Positions 8,661 through 17,159 of a DNA stretch of 64,000 bases are shown here, piece after piece. Location of the stretch: the NCBI GenBank assembly GCA_029259595.1, contig JAJDEW010000105.1:17312-81311 (forward strand), written 5' to 3'. Positions within the stretch are counted from its first letter, which is position 1. Each line of letters starts with the position of its first letter. Made by a program: the position numbers and the translations under genes. The notes beneath the pieces were generated by a model that ran no database searches, was not told the DNA's origin, and saw only the letters and a list, made by a program, of their open reading frames with translations. Source of the stretch: Planctomycetota bacterium (GTDB lineage Bacteria; Planctomycetota; UBA1135; GCA-002686595).

Positions 8661-9104
8661 ATGAGCCTTTCGGAACGACTCCAGACCGACCTCAAAGCGG
8701 CCATGCGCGCAGGCGAAGCAACGCGCCGCGACGCGTTGCGCATGGCGATGGCCGCGCTGAAGAACCGGCGCATCGAAACAGGCGCAGACCTGAGTGAAGC
8801 GGAGGAGCTCGCGATCCTCGGCAAGGAAGTGAAGAAGCGCCAAGACGCGGCCGAGCAGTTCACGCAAGCCGGACGCGAGGACTTGGCCACCAAGGAGCGC
8901 GACGAGATCGAGGTGCTACACGTCTACCTGCCGAAGCAACTCACGTCCGACGAGGTCGAGGCGATCGTGAAGGCGGCCATCGACAAGCTCGGCCTGAGCT
9001 CGAAGAAGGACATGGGGCAAGTGATGAAGGCCGTGATGGCCGAGCACAAGGGCAAGGTCGACGGCAAGCTCGTCCAAGCGGCGGCCTCGAAGTTCCTGAG
9101 CTGA
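8661..9104 (+). CDS. yqeY: GatB/YqeY domain protein
   Basis: A 147-residue stand-alone YqeY protein, homologous to the tail domain of the GatB subunit of tRNA-dependent amidotransferases, where that domain contacts tRNA. Family marks are the N-terminal LQTDLKAAMRAGEATRRDALR helix, EEELAILGKEVKKR-type middle helices, the YLPKQLTSDEVEAIV motif and the closing GQVMKAVMAEHKGKVDGK segment. Length matches the family. It starts 11 bp after the sigma-54 activator gene on the same strand, so they may share a transcript, though a functional link is not evident. Its exact cellular role is not well defined even in well-studied bacteria. Confidence 0.93.
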   Translation: MSLSERLQTDLKAAMRAGEATRRDALRMAMAALKNRRIETGADLSEAEELAILGKEVKKRQDAAEQFTQAGREDLATKERDEIEVLHVYLPKQLTSDEVEAIVKAAIDKLGLSSKKDMGQVMKAVMAEHKGKVDGKLVQAAASKFLS

Positions 9105-9162
9105 AGCGGTCCGCCCTCGCTCGCGTCCGAGACCCGCGCCGAGGGACCTCCACCAAGCGAAA

Positions 9163-9194
9163 GGAGCGCCCCAGCCCGAAGGCCGAAGCGCTCC
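9163..9194. terminator. Hairpin between convergent genes
   Basis: GGAGCGC at 9163-9169 pairs perfectly with GCGCTCC at 9188-9194, followed on the plus strand by a C/T-rich tail. It lies between the stop of yqeY and the stop of the opposing secreted-protein gene and could end transcription from both sides. Confidence 0.5.
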
Positions 9195-9214
9195 CTCTCT
9201 CCCTTGGCCAGAGT

Positions 9215-10336
9215 CTAGCGCAACTCGATGAGCGGTGTCAGGTCGTCCATCGAGAGCATCCCCGCAGAAGCGATGAACAGCGGCACGATGTCGCCGTCGT
9301 CGGGACCATCGATGAGCACACCCTCGATGTCGATCGCGAGCATGACGCCCGCCTTGCCGGACACGACCAGCATGCCGTCGTTCGACGACCGGATGCCATC
9401 GATCGAGCCGCCCAGCAGCGCCAACTCGCCCAGGCTCGCGAGGATCGACGCTCCATCGATGAAGTGGGCGGATCCGGGGGAGGTGATCTCGATGCCGGCC
9501 AGCGGGTCGAAGGCGACGACCTCGCCGTTGATGATGTTGGTCCCGAATAAGAGACCGGTGTAGGGGTCGTAGTCCAATTCGTCGGAACCGTCCGTGCCCG
9601 GACCGGGCGCCTCGACGAGTCCGGTCAGGTGCAGCCCGAAGCCCACCCCGTCCCAGACTCCGCCCGCGAGGCCGATGCTGACGAGGGCGCGATCGTCCGG
9701 CATGCCCGGGTCCTCGCAGAAAAACCACAGCCTGCCGCCGAAGATCTCGAGTCCCTCGAAGTTCACGAGCCCGTGGACGGCGCCGTCGTAGACCACCTCC
9801 TCGGGGCCGCCAACGAAGGGCTTGCGGATGATGCGGTCCGAGGACGTGGCTCCGAACCCGAACTGGTTCTCGGTGTAGTAGACGTGCGTGGGCGTGCTGA
9901 GGATGGACGAAGGCCAGGTCCCGGGCGTCGCCGGCGGAACGGCGATCGCGTCCGTGTCGGGAACGAAGTCGGGGAGCAGCCCGCCCGACGGAATGTCGTA
10001 GGCGCTGATTTTCTTGTCCGGCGAACCGACGACGAGCGCCGGCCCCCCAGGGACGAAGTCGATTCCGTCGAGGTGGATGCCACGCGGGTCCACGATCGGA
10101 ATGGAGATCTGGGCACTCCAGGGCACGCGCGGGTTGAAGACCACCTCGAAGACGACGTCCGCGCCCATGAACTCTCCGGTGATGAAGGTGACGTAACGCG
10201 AGACAGGCGCCACCGGGCCGCTGGCCCCTCCCAGCCCACGGGCGCGCCACCCGGTCTGGGCGGAGGTCGTGGACGAGAGCGAGACGGCGGACACGGCGAG
10301 GGCCAGTGCGAGGACGGTACGGACAGGGGACTTCAT
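9215..10336 (-). CDS. Secreted propeller-like protein of unknown function
   Basis: A 373-residue exported protein with a clear type I signal peptide (basic start, hydrophobic core, cut after TTSAQ near residue 27). The mature part is rich in Gly, Asp and beta-forming residues, with repeated strands such as GIDFVPGGPALVVGSPDKK and DELDYDPYTGLLFGTN, which suggests a beta-propeller similar to SdiA-regulated or NHL-like proteins. It does not carry the C-terminal domain seen in the other secreted proteins of this window. No catalytic residues could be identified. The gene stands alone, convergent with yqeY. Confidence 0.75.
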   Translation of the reverse strand: MKSPVRTVLALALAVSAVSLSSTTSAQTGWRARGLGGASGPVAPVSRYVTFITGEFMGADVVFEVVFNPRVPWSAQISIPIVDPRGIHLDGIDFVPGGPALVVGSPDKKISAYDIPSGGLLPDFVPDTDAIAVPPATPGTWPSSILSTPTHVYYTENQFGFGATSSDRIIRKPFVGGPEEVVYDGAVHGLVNFEGLEIFGGRLWFFCEDPGMPDDRALVSIGLAGGVWDGVGFGLHLTGLVEAPGPGTDGSDELDYDPYTGLLFGTNIINGEVVAFDPLAGIEITSPGSAHFIDGASILASLGELALLGGSIDGIRSSNDGMLVVSGKAGVMLAIDIEGVLIDGPDDGDIVPLFIASAGMLSMDDLTPLIELR

Positions 10337-10708
10337 GACGGGATCTCCACGGGCTGCGGGACGCTGCCGGGTCAGGGGGCCTGGGGCTCACCGGGAGGCG
10401 AAACGAGCGTTCCCCGGCAAGGGGGACGAGCGGAGAGGCGTTCGCGGATGTGACGGCAATCCGCGACAAACCGCCGCGGGCCCGGGGCCGAGGCGGCGGT
10501 CCGCGTCTGCGCAAGGAACCGGTCTCCCACCCGCCACCCCCCACCCACCCAGGGGCAAGCGCCGGATCCAGACCCTCCCCGCCGCGCACGGTTGCTGAAA
10601 ATCCGGTCGGGAATCGGAAGACTGGCCGGCTTGGACCCGCTTCAACCGCCTCGCCCGAGCGCTCCGGGCTCGCCGCTTCCCGCGCCCGAGGGGGTTGCCG
10701 CGACGATC
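10337..10708. other. Divergent intergenic region with minus-strand G-quadruplex motif
   Basis: A gap of 372 bp between the secreted propeller-like protein gene and murJ. A run of C-triplets at 10526-10550 gives, on the minus strand, a motif beginning GGGTGGGTGGGGGG that is able to form a G-quadruplex with very short loops. The core is nearly the same as that of the motif at 57977-58007. A frame open from TTG at 10592 runs into murJ but is Pro/Arg-rich and not MurJ-like. No other gene was seen. Confidence 0.5.
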
Positions 10709-12376
10709 GTGAGCCGCCACGCCGGGCTGTTCGCACGGACGCTCCTGATCTCGGCCCTCACGCTCGTGAGCCGGCTGCTCGGTTTCGTGCGCGAGGTCGT
10801 GACGGGGATGATCTTCGGCGACGCTTCCGCCATTTCGGACGCCTTCTTCACGGCTTGGCGCGTTCCCAACCTGTTCCGACGGCTGTTCGGGGAGGGGGCC
10901 CTGTCGACCTCCCTGCAGACGGCGATCACCGAGGTGGACGGAGAGCGCGGGGACGCGGCCGGGCGCGCGTTGTTCCTCCAGACGCTGCGCACGACGGGCT
11001 GGATCCTGGCGCTCGTCACGCTCGCGGCGATGGCGGTGGTCTGGTTCCTGCCGGACCGCATGCCCCTCACGGACTGGGCCTGGCTAGGAGCGGATCCGGC
11101 ACCGGTGCGCGACCTGACGCTGCGGCTCTTGCCCTTCGTGCTGCTCGTCTGCTTGGCGGCGCTCTGCGGCGGCGCGCTGCACGTGCGGGGGCACTACGCC
11201 ATTCCGAACCTCGGGCCGGCGGTCATGAACGTGGTCTGGATCGCGGCGCTCTTCGTCGTGGGAGCGGGTTTCATGTGGGACGAGCCCGGACCGGGGCCGG
11301 GCCTTGCGGAGCAGTGGCGGATGGCGCGCTTCGTGGCCTGGGGCGTGCTGCTCGGCGGCGTGATCCAGCTCGCGATGCACGTTCCCGCGCTCGCCGCCTT
11401 CGGGCTCCTGGGCGGCGAGCGGGTCGAGCCGCGGCGGGGCGACGTCTGGCTCGTCCTGCGCACGGCAGCCCCGCTCGCGCTCGGCGCGGCCGTCTACCAG
11501 GTCAACGTCATGATCGACGGCCTGATGGCGGAGGGTCTGCTCGCCGACGGAGGGCCGAGCGCGCTGTACTACGCCAACCGCATCCAGCAGTTTCCGCTCG
11601 CGCTGGTGGCCGTGGCGACGATCAACGCCGTCTTTCCGTCCCTGAAGGCCTTGGGGCACACCGGCGATCTGGCGGGTGTGCGGCGGCTGCACGACCGCTC
11701 GCAGGCCGGGATCCTCTTCTTGGGACTTCCCGCGGCGCTGGGGCTCTTCGCGCTGGCGGAGCCGGTGGCCTCGGTGCTCTTCGAGCACGGCAGCTACGGC
11801 TCGAACGGCGTCGCGCGGATCGCGTCCGCCCTGCAGGTTCTGGCGCTCGCGCTGCTTCCGGCCGGCGCGGTGGGTTTGCTCGGGCGGACCTACGTGGCGC
11901 TCGGGGACCTCGCGACGCCGGTGCGCGTGTCGATCGTCGCGCTGGTCTCGAACATCGGGCTGAACTGGCTGTTCGTCGCGCGGCTCGGGCTCGACACCGA
12001 GGGTCTCGCCCTCGCGACCATGCTCTCGAGCTGGCTGAACCTGGCCCTCTTGTGGCCGGGCTTCGCACGCCGGACGCCGAGCGCTGGGGGCGGGGGGCTG
12101 AGCTTTCGCTCCCGCTTCGCGCGCATGCTTGCGGCGGCCCTCGTGGCGGCCGCCATGGCGCGCTTCGCGCACGCCGCCAGTGCCAGCCTCCTGGAGTCGT
12201 CCGACCCGTCTCGCTCGCCCCTGGCCCTGGTTGCGGCCGGACTGGCGGGCGTCGGGAGCTATCTCGCGCTGGCGCACTGGTTCGGTCTGCCCGAGTGGGT
12301 CGACGTCCGTGCTCGGATCGTGCGCAAGCTCGCTTCGCGCCCGCCGCGTCCGGGTCCCGGAGCCAATCCCGAATAG
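10709..12376 (+). CDS. murJ: Lipid II flippase MurJ
   Basis: A 555-residue MOP-superfamily transporter that moves lipid-linked peptidoglycan precursor across the inner membrane. About 14 hydrophobic segments are visible. The N-terminal signature TLVSRLLGFVREV, the motif FTAWRVPNLFRRLFGEGALS and the later YYANRIQQFPLALVAVA are typical MurJ sequences, and the Arg residues of the central cavity are kept. GTG at 10709 is chosen because the family N-terminus starts there. A GAGGGGG ribosome-binding site lies 14 nt upstream, somewhat far, and an in-frame TTG at 10592 would add 39 Pro-rich residues. The presence of murJ fits a peptidoglycan-making cell. It is followed by nrdJ after 220 bp. Confidence 0.94.
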   Translation: MSRHAGLFARTLLISALTLVSRLLGFVREVVTGMIFGDASAISDAFFTAWRVPNLFRRLFGEGALSTSLQTAITEVDGERGDAAGRALFLQTLRTTGWILALVTLAAMAVVWFLPDRMPLTDWAWLGADPAPVRDLTLRLLPFVLLVCLAALCGGALHVRGHYAIPNLGPAVMNVVWIAALFVVGAGFMWDEPGPGPGLAEQWRMARFVAWGVLLGGVIQLAMHVPALAAFGLLGGERVEPRRGDVWLVLRTAAPLALGAAVYQVNVMIDGLMAEGLLADGGPSALYYANRIQQFPLALVAVATINAVFPSLKALGHTGDLAGVRRLHDRSQAGILFLGLPAALGLFALAEPVASVLFEHGSYGSNGVARIASALQVLALALLPAGAVGLLGRTYVALGDLATPVRVSIVALVSNIGLNWLFVARLGLDTEGLALATMLSSWLNLALLWPGFARRTPSAGGGGLSFRSRFARMLAAALVAAAMARFAHAASASLLESSDPSRSPLALVAAGLAGVGSYLALAHWFGLPEWVDVRARIVRKLASRPPRPGPGANPE

Positions 12377-12596
12377 GGGGCTGGAGCGGGCCCCGCCCGG
12401 ACCTTAGAAAGCTGCAATGTTCTGGGGCGGTGGCCGCTCGCTTCGGGGATCGGAAACGCTACGCTCCTCAGGCTGCGAGGAGCCGCCCAGTCGAGGCTCG
12501 CTCGTTCGATCTAAAGCCTTGATCGCAAAGCTTTTGAGTCGATCCAGCAGCCTTCCAAGAGAGCGCGATCAGCCCTGATTCCGGGAGCGAACGTCC

Positions 12597-15143
12597 GTGA
12601 GCACGATTCCCTACACGAAGACCTCCATGAGCGCCGAGACCACCGAGACCACCTTCGGATCGAGCCCCTTGGCCGCTCTGGACGCGATCGATCCGCCGGA
12701 GTCCCTGTGCCAACCCGAGCTCACCGGCAACGCGGTGGCCGTGCTCGAACGGCGCTACCTCAAGAAGGACCCCGAGACCGGGGAGGTCGTCGAGACGCCC
12801 CGCCAGCTGTTCTGGCGGGTGGCGACGCACATCGCCAAGCCCGAGCTCACCTACGAGGGGGGCTCTCCGGAGCGCGCGTTCGCGATCGCCGCCGAGTACT
12901 ACGAGCTGATGGCGCGGCGGCGCTTCATGCCGAACAGCCCGACGCTGATGAATGCCGGCCGTGAGATGGGCATGCTCTCGGCCTGCTTCGTCCTGCCGGT
13001 CGAGGATTCGATCGACGGAATCTTCAACTCGATCAAGGCGACCGCGCTGATCCAGAAGGCGGGCGGCGGCACCGGCTTCAGCTTCTCGCGCCTGCGCCCC
13101 AAGGGCGACCTCGTCCGTTCGTCGGGGGGCACCACGGAGGGTCCGCTCTCCTTCATTCAGGTCTTTTCGAAGGCGACCGACGCGATCCAGCAGGGCGCCT
13201 TCCGTCGTGGCGCCAACATGGGGATCCTGCGGGTCGACCACCCCGACGTGATCGAGTTCGTTTCCCTCAAGGACGACCTCGACAAGATCCAGAACTACAA
13301 CGTCTCGGTCGCGATCACGAACCGCTTCCTGGACGAGCTGCGAACCGATCCGGACACGCTGCACCAGGTGTGCAACCCGCGCACCGGGGCCTGGCGCAAG
13401 CTCGCGAAGAAGGACGGCGAAGGCAACGAGACCGGCGCGTCCTGGACGGTGGGCGAGGTGTGGCAGCTCATCATCGAGCACGCCTGGCGCACGGGAGAGC
13501 CGGGCGTCGTTTTCATCGACCGCATCAACGAGAAGAACCCGATCAAGAACGTCGGTCTGATCGAGGCGACCAATCCCTGCGGCGAGCAGCCGCTGCACCC
13601 CTACGACTCGTGCAACCTCGGCTCGGTCAACCTGGGCGAGTTCGTGCGCGGTGAGGGCCAGGACGCGTCCTTCGACTGGGAGGAGTACCGCTCCGTCATC
13701 CACACGACGACGCGCTTCCTCGACAACGTCATCGATGCCAACCGCTACCCGTTGCCGCAGATCGACCAGATGTCGAAGACGACGCGTCGCATCGGCCTCG
13801 GCGTCATGGGCTTTGCGGATGCGCTCTACAAGCTGAACATCCCCTACAACTCGGAAGAGGGCTGTGAGTTCGGAGAAGAGGTGATGCGCGTCTTGAACGA
13901 CGAGTCGCACCTCGCCAGCGAAGCCCTGGCCGAGGAGCGCGGCGTGTTCCCCGCCTGGGATGGTTCGGAGTGGCAGGCGCGCGGGCGTCGGCTGCGCAAC
14001 TCCTACACGACGACGGTCGCGCCGACCGGGACGATCTCGATCATCGCCGGTTGCTCGGGCGGCATCGAGCCGATGTTCAGCCTGGCCTTCCTGCGTCAGG
14101 TCATGAAGGACACGCACGGCAACCCGACGGTCCTTCGCGAGGTCAACCACGTCTTCGAGCAGGTCTCGCGCCAGAAGGGCTTCTACTCGGACGAGATGAT
14201 CGACCGCATCAGCGAGCGTGGCACCCTCCAGCACGAGGACGAAGTGCCCGAGTCGCTCAAGCACGTGTTCGTCACCGCGCACGACATCTCGCCTTACTGG
14301 CACATGCGCATGCAGGCCGCCTTCCAGCGCCACTGCGACTCTTCGATCTCGAAGACGATCAACTTCAAGCACGACGCCACGGTCGCCGAAGTCTCCGAGA
14401 TCTACGACCTCGCCGTCGATCTCGACGTGAAGGGCGTCACGGTCTACCGCGACGGTTGCCGCGACGTTCAGCCGATGGCGCTGAAGCCGAGCCAGCACAA
14501 GGCGCCGGCAGCGACGGCAGGTGAGGCCTCTGCCATCGACCGGCTGACCGAGGACGAGGATCTGGTCGTCGTGCCGAGCGAACTCGTACCGATTCGCCTG
14601 CCGGAGATCATGCCCTCGTTGCGCATCCGCCAGATGACGCCCTTCGGCAACATGCACGTGAAGGTCGCGGTCGATCCGGCCACGGAGAAGGAGCGCGAGG
14701 TCTTCGCCCAGCTCGGCAAGGGCGGTGACGTCGCGAACTCCGACCTCGAGGCCATCTGCCGGCTGCTCTCCCTCTGGCTGCGCGCCAACGGCAGCCTCGA
14801 GTCGGCGCTCAAGCAGCTCTCGGGCATCGGCTCGAGCCTGACGGTGCCGACCAAGGACGGGCGCATCATGTCGCTCGCGGACGGCTTGGCGCGCGCGCTG
14901 CACCGCTATCTCGCGGCCAAGCAGGAGAACGGACTCGAGGCGCTGTTGCTCGGACGCGTCGATTCGGCCGAGCGCCCCCCGCAAGCACCGCCGGCGCACA
15001 AGCCCACGACCATGGCGGCCAGCGAACGCAACCCGTCGGAAGCCGCCTCCCGCTACAAGTTGAAGTGCCCGAGCTGCACGTCGACCCTCGCGTTCGAAGA
15101 GGGCTGCGTGAAGTGCTACGACTGCGGCTACAGCCAGTGCTGA
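12597..15143 (+). CDS. nrdJ: Adenosylcobalamin-dependent (class II) ribonucleotide reductase
   Basis: An 848-residue class II enzyme that reduces ribonucleotides to deoxyribonucleotides with a B12-derived radical. It needs no oxygen and no second subunit. The radical/acid pair is in NPC328GE330QPL, and the substrate loop APTGTIS and an AGGGTGFSFSRLRP phosphate loop are present. A TSCELE-like C-terminal part is followed by a Cys cluster (CPSC, then CVKCYDCGY and a final C) that acts as the redox-active or zinc-ribbon tail that recycles the active-site disulfide. The chosen GTG at 12597 has a GGGAG 11 nt upstream; ATG at 12627 is an alternative. The 220-bp leader was searched by eye for a cobalamin riboswitch, but its hallmark elements were not found. 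Confidence 0.95.
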   Translation: MSTIPYTKTSMSAETTETTFGSSPLAALDAIDPPESLCQPELTGNAVAVLERRYLKKDPETGEVVETPRQLFWRVATHIAKPELTYEGGSPERAFAIAAEYYELMARRRFMPNSPTLMNAGREMGMLSACFVLPVEDSIDGIFNSIKATALIQKAGGGTGFSFSRLRPKGDLVRSSGGTTEGPLSFIQVFSKATDAIQQGAFRRGANMGILRVDHPDVIEFVSLKDDLDKIQNYNVSVAITNRFLDELRTDPDTLHQVCNPRTGAWRKLAKKDGEGNETGASWTVGEVWQLIIEHAWRTGEPGVVFIDRINEKNPIKNVGLIEATNPCGEQPLHPYDSCNLGSVNLGEFVRGEGQDASFDWEEYRSVIHTTTRFLDNVIDANRYPLPQIDQMSKTTRRIGLGVMGFADALYKLNIPYNSEEGCEFGEEVMRVLNDESHLASEALAEERGVFPAWDGSEWQARGRRLRNSYTTTVAPTGTISIIAGCSGGIEPMFSLAFLRQVMKDTHGNPTVLREVNHVFEQVSRQKGFYSDEMIDRISERGTLQHEDEVPESLKHVFVTAHDISPYWHMRMQAAFQRHCDSSISKTINFKHDATVAEVSEIYDLAVDLDVKGVTVYRDGCRDVQPMALKPSQHKAPAATAGEASAIDRLTEDEDLVVVPSELVPIRLPEIMPSLRIRQMTPFGNMHVKVAVDPATEKEREVFAQLGKGGDVANSDLEAICRLLSLWLRANGSLESALKQLSGIGSSLTVPTKDGRIMSLADGLARALHRYLAAKQENGLEALLLGRVDSAERPPQAPPAHKPTTMAASERNPSEAASRYKLKCPSCTSTLAFEEGCVKCYDCGYSQC

Positions 15144-15150
15144 TCCGCTG

Positions 15151-15190
15151 AAAAAAAGCCGCCCGCACTCCCTTTTCGGGGTACGGGCGG
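15151..15190 (-). terminator. Intrinsic terminator, minus-strand polarity
   Basis: CCGCCCG at 15159-15165 pairs with CGGGCGG at 15184-15190, with further partial CCC/GGG pairing in the loop. On the minus strand the stem is followed at once by seven T residues (A run at 15151-15157), the classic intrinsic-terminator form. The gene it would end is the secreted lipocalin-like gene 150 bp away. On the plus strand the hairpin also lies 15 bp after the nrdJ stop but lacks a T tail there. Confidence 0.75.
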
Positions 15191-15318
15191 TACGCCTCCG
15201 TCTCCTCCTTCTCAGGCCGAGGCAAGAACGATCCTCCCACGGGTCCGCAGGTTCCCGCAAGCCGTCGAGGCCCGGATCGCGCGGCGGTCCGAAGATGTTT
15301 CAGCCGCCCGAGCCGCGG

Positions 15319-15335
15319 CCGGAAACGCTTTCCGG
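15319..15335 (-). terminator. Short hairpin just after the lipocalin-like gene
   Basis: CCGGAAA at 15319-15325 and TTTCCGG at 15329-15335 form a perfect 7-bp stem with a CGC loop, only 6 bp beyond the stop of the minus-strand gene. No T run follows. It may protect the 3' end or act together with the stronger terminator at 15151-15190. Confidence 0.4.
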
Positions 15336-15341
15336 ATCGGG

Positions 15342-15971
15342 CTAGAAGTCGCGGTCGATCTGGGGCTTCGAGCGCGTTCCGTCGAGGGCCTCGATGGCCG
15401 AACGTGGGAACTCGGTGCGGTTCATGCGGCTGTAGGACATCCAGCCGCCATCGGCGCGGTAGAGCGTGAGCAGGTCGTCCTTCAGCGAGAGCTTGTGCTC
15501 GCGGGCAAAGCTGTCGCTGTCGAAGGCGATGTTGCCGTCCGCCGAGTCGGCGGTGCAGGCCATCAACGAGGCCGTCTGCAGCTGTCCGAACTCATCGATA
15601 CGGTAGCGGTGCACGCCGGATTGCACGAAGAACTCGGCCGTGCTGCCCAGGAATCCGCGGCGGCGCTGGCGACCGTGCAGGGTGATCGAGACGTAGCCAT
15701 CGGAGAACATCATGAAGCCGCGGACGTTCTCCTGCTTGACGACCGAAGCGCCCGAGCGGTACTCGAGCAACATCCACGATCCCTGGAGCCCTTCCTCGAG
15801 GCGCAGGGCCTCGCGATCGGCGAACGAGGCGAAAGGCGACGCGTCCCCGACGGGGCTGTCCTGACCGGGTTCCTGCGCGCCTTCGGGGTCCTGCCCCGTC
15901 GAGCCCGCCTGGAGGGACACGAGTGGCCAGGCCGCGACGAGGAGGAGGGGGATTCGGTGCAACTTGCGCAT
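15342..15971 (-). CDS. Secreted protein, possible lipocalin-like domain
   Basis: A 209-residue exported protein. The N-terminus MRKLHRIPLLLVAAWPLVS is a type I signal peptide. A low-complexity Gln/Glu/Gly/Pro linker follows, and then a domain of about 150 residues opening with LQGSWMLLEYRSG, which resembles the strand that begins lipocalin-like and related small-barrel domains. Later strands include GFMMFSDGYVSITLHGR, YRIDEFGQLQTASLMA and LTLYRADGGWMSYSRM. No ligand or function can be assigned. The ATG at 15971 has an AGGAG ribosome-binding site 7 nt upstream, which fixes the start well inside a longer open frame. It is convergent with nrdJ and divergent from the CDF gene. Confidence 0.75.
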   Translation of the reverse strand: MRKLHRIPLLLVAAWPLVSLQAGSTGQDPEGAQEPGQDSPVGDASPFASFADREALRLEEGLQGSWMLLEYRSGASVVKQENVRGFMMFSDGYVSITLHGRQRRRGFLGSTAEFFVQSGVHRYRIDEFGQLQTASLMACTADSADGNIAFDSDSFAREHKLSLKDDLLTLYRADGGWMSYSRMNRTEFPRSAIEALDGTRSKPQIDRDF

Positions 15972-16191
15972 GGGTGTCTCCTGGCGGGACCGCGATCGTC
16001 GAGCTTTCGGCCAACGCCGCCAAATACCGTAGCCCGTCGGGCCGGGGATGCCACGGGTGGCGTCGGGTCCGCTGGCCGGAGGGATCGTTCTTGGAACCGG
16101 GAGCGCGCCGCCGGGTCCCGGCTCGGATCCTGGGTCCCGTGCTGATCGAGCATCCCCGACGCCTCGCAAACCCGCTAACCTGTCGCGCCCG

Positions 16192-17109
16192 ATGGCAATC
16201 GACTCCTCTCCTGCCGGGCCTCTCTCCGAGGCGCACGCCCGGGCCGGGCGCGCCTTCGTGATCGGAATCGTGGGCAACGTCTCGCTCGCGATCGTGAAGC
16301 TCGTCGTCGGCTTCGCCGCGGGCTCGAGCGCGCTCATCGCGGACGGCTGGCACTCGTTGGCCGACATCCTGACGAACGGCGGGGCTTGGCTCGCCTTTCG
16401 ACTCGCGCGCATCCCTCCCGACGACGATCACCACTACGGACACGGACCGCTCGAGTCACTCGCGGCCGCGCTGATCGGAGGGCTCCTGATCGCGGGCGGC
16501 TTCGGGGTCATGTGGAACGTGTTCTCGTTCGAGCGCACGCTCGAAGAGGGGAGCCGCGGAGTGTGGGCGCTCTGGACGGCGGCCGTTTCGATCGTCTTGA
16601 ACCTCTTTCTGGCCTGGATCTCGGTCCGCGCGGGCCGAGAGGCTGCGAGCCAGAGTCTCATGGCCCTCGCGCGCGACAACGCTTCGGATGCGCTCGCGGG
16701 GGTGCTCGTCTTCATCGGGATCTTCGCGACCCGTGCCGGCATCGTCTGGGCGGATCCGCTGGCCGGCGTCCTGATCGGTCTCCTGATCGTCACCATGGGT
16801 CTGCGCTCCTTCAAGGAGGGCATCGAAGTCCTGGTCGGCAAGGTGCCCGACGAAGACCTCCGCGCGGCGATCACGGCCGCGGCCCTGGGTGTCGAAGGGG
16901 TGCGGGCGGTTCAGCGTGCGCGTATCCATCCGCTCGGCACGAGCCTGCGCGTGGACATGGAGATCAGCGTCGACGGAAGACTTACGGTCGAAGAGGGTCA
17001 CGAGATCGCCCACGCCGCAGAAATCGCTGTCACGGCCGCCCATCCGCCCGTAGAGGAAGTCAGCGTGCACGTGAATCCTTGGACTCCGCCCGGGGTGCGC
17101 GCGGAGTGA
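16192..17109 (+). CDS. Cation diffusion facilitator (CDF) metal exporter
   Basis: A 305-residue inner-membrane divalent-metal/proton antiporter with six predicted membrane helices followed by the cytoplasmic dimerisation domain (about residues 215-300). Metal-site residues are H54xxxD58 in helix 2 and D162xxxD166 (DNASD) in helix 5, with the conserved HHYGHGPLES segment between helices 2 and 3. The Asp-Asp pair in helix 5 differs from the His-Asp pair of typical zinc exporters such as ZitB, so Fe, Mn or Co are also possible cargoes. ATG at 16192 was chosen; the long upstream frame shows no family similarity. The next gene, the DsbD-type selenoprotein, starts 50 bp downstream on the same strand. 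Confidence 0.9.
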   Translation: MAIDSSPAGPLSEAHARAGRAFVIGIVGNVSLAIVKLVVGFAAGSSALIADGWHSLADILTNGGAWLAFRLARIPPDDDHHYGHGPLESLAAALIGGLLIAGGFGVMWNVFSFERTLEEGSRGVWALWTAAVSIVLNLFLAWISVRAGREAASQSLMALARDNASDALAGVLVFIGIFATRAGIVWADPLAGVLIGLLIVTMGLRSFKEGIEVLVGKVPDEDLRAAITAAALGVEGVRAVQRARIHPLGTSLRVDMEISVDGRLTVEEGHEIAHAAEIAVTAAHPPVEEVSVHVNPWTPPGVRAE

Positions 17110-17159
17110 TACCCTCGTGGGTTCAGCCCATCACCCGGCGCCGCCGGACATTCTTCGCC

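Noticed and set aside
10592..10708. TTG start that lengthens MurJ by 39 residues
   Set aside because: The extra part is Pro/Arg-rich, unlike MurJ N-termini, and the GTG at 10709 fits the family start.
12377..12596. Cobalamin riboswitch before nrdJ
   Set aside because: A weakly similar CGAGGAGCCGCC stretch exists, but the conserved core elements of the B12 aptamer were not found.
12468..15260. 930-codon open frame opposite nrdJ
   Set aside because: The plus strand carries every class II reductase motif. The antisense product is Arg/Leu/Asp-rich without a family.
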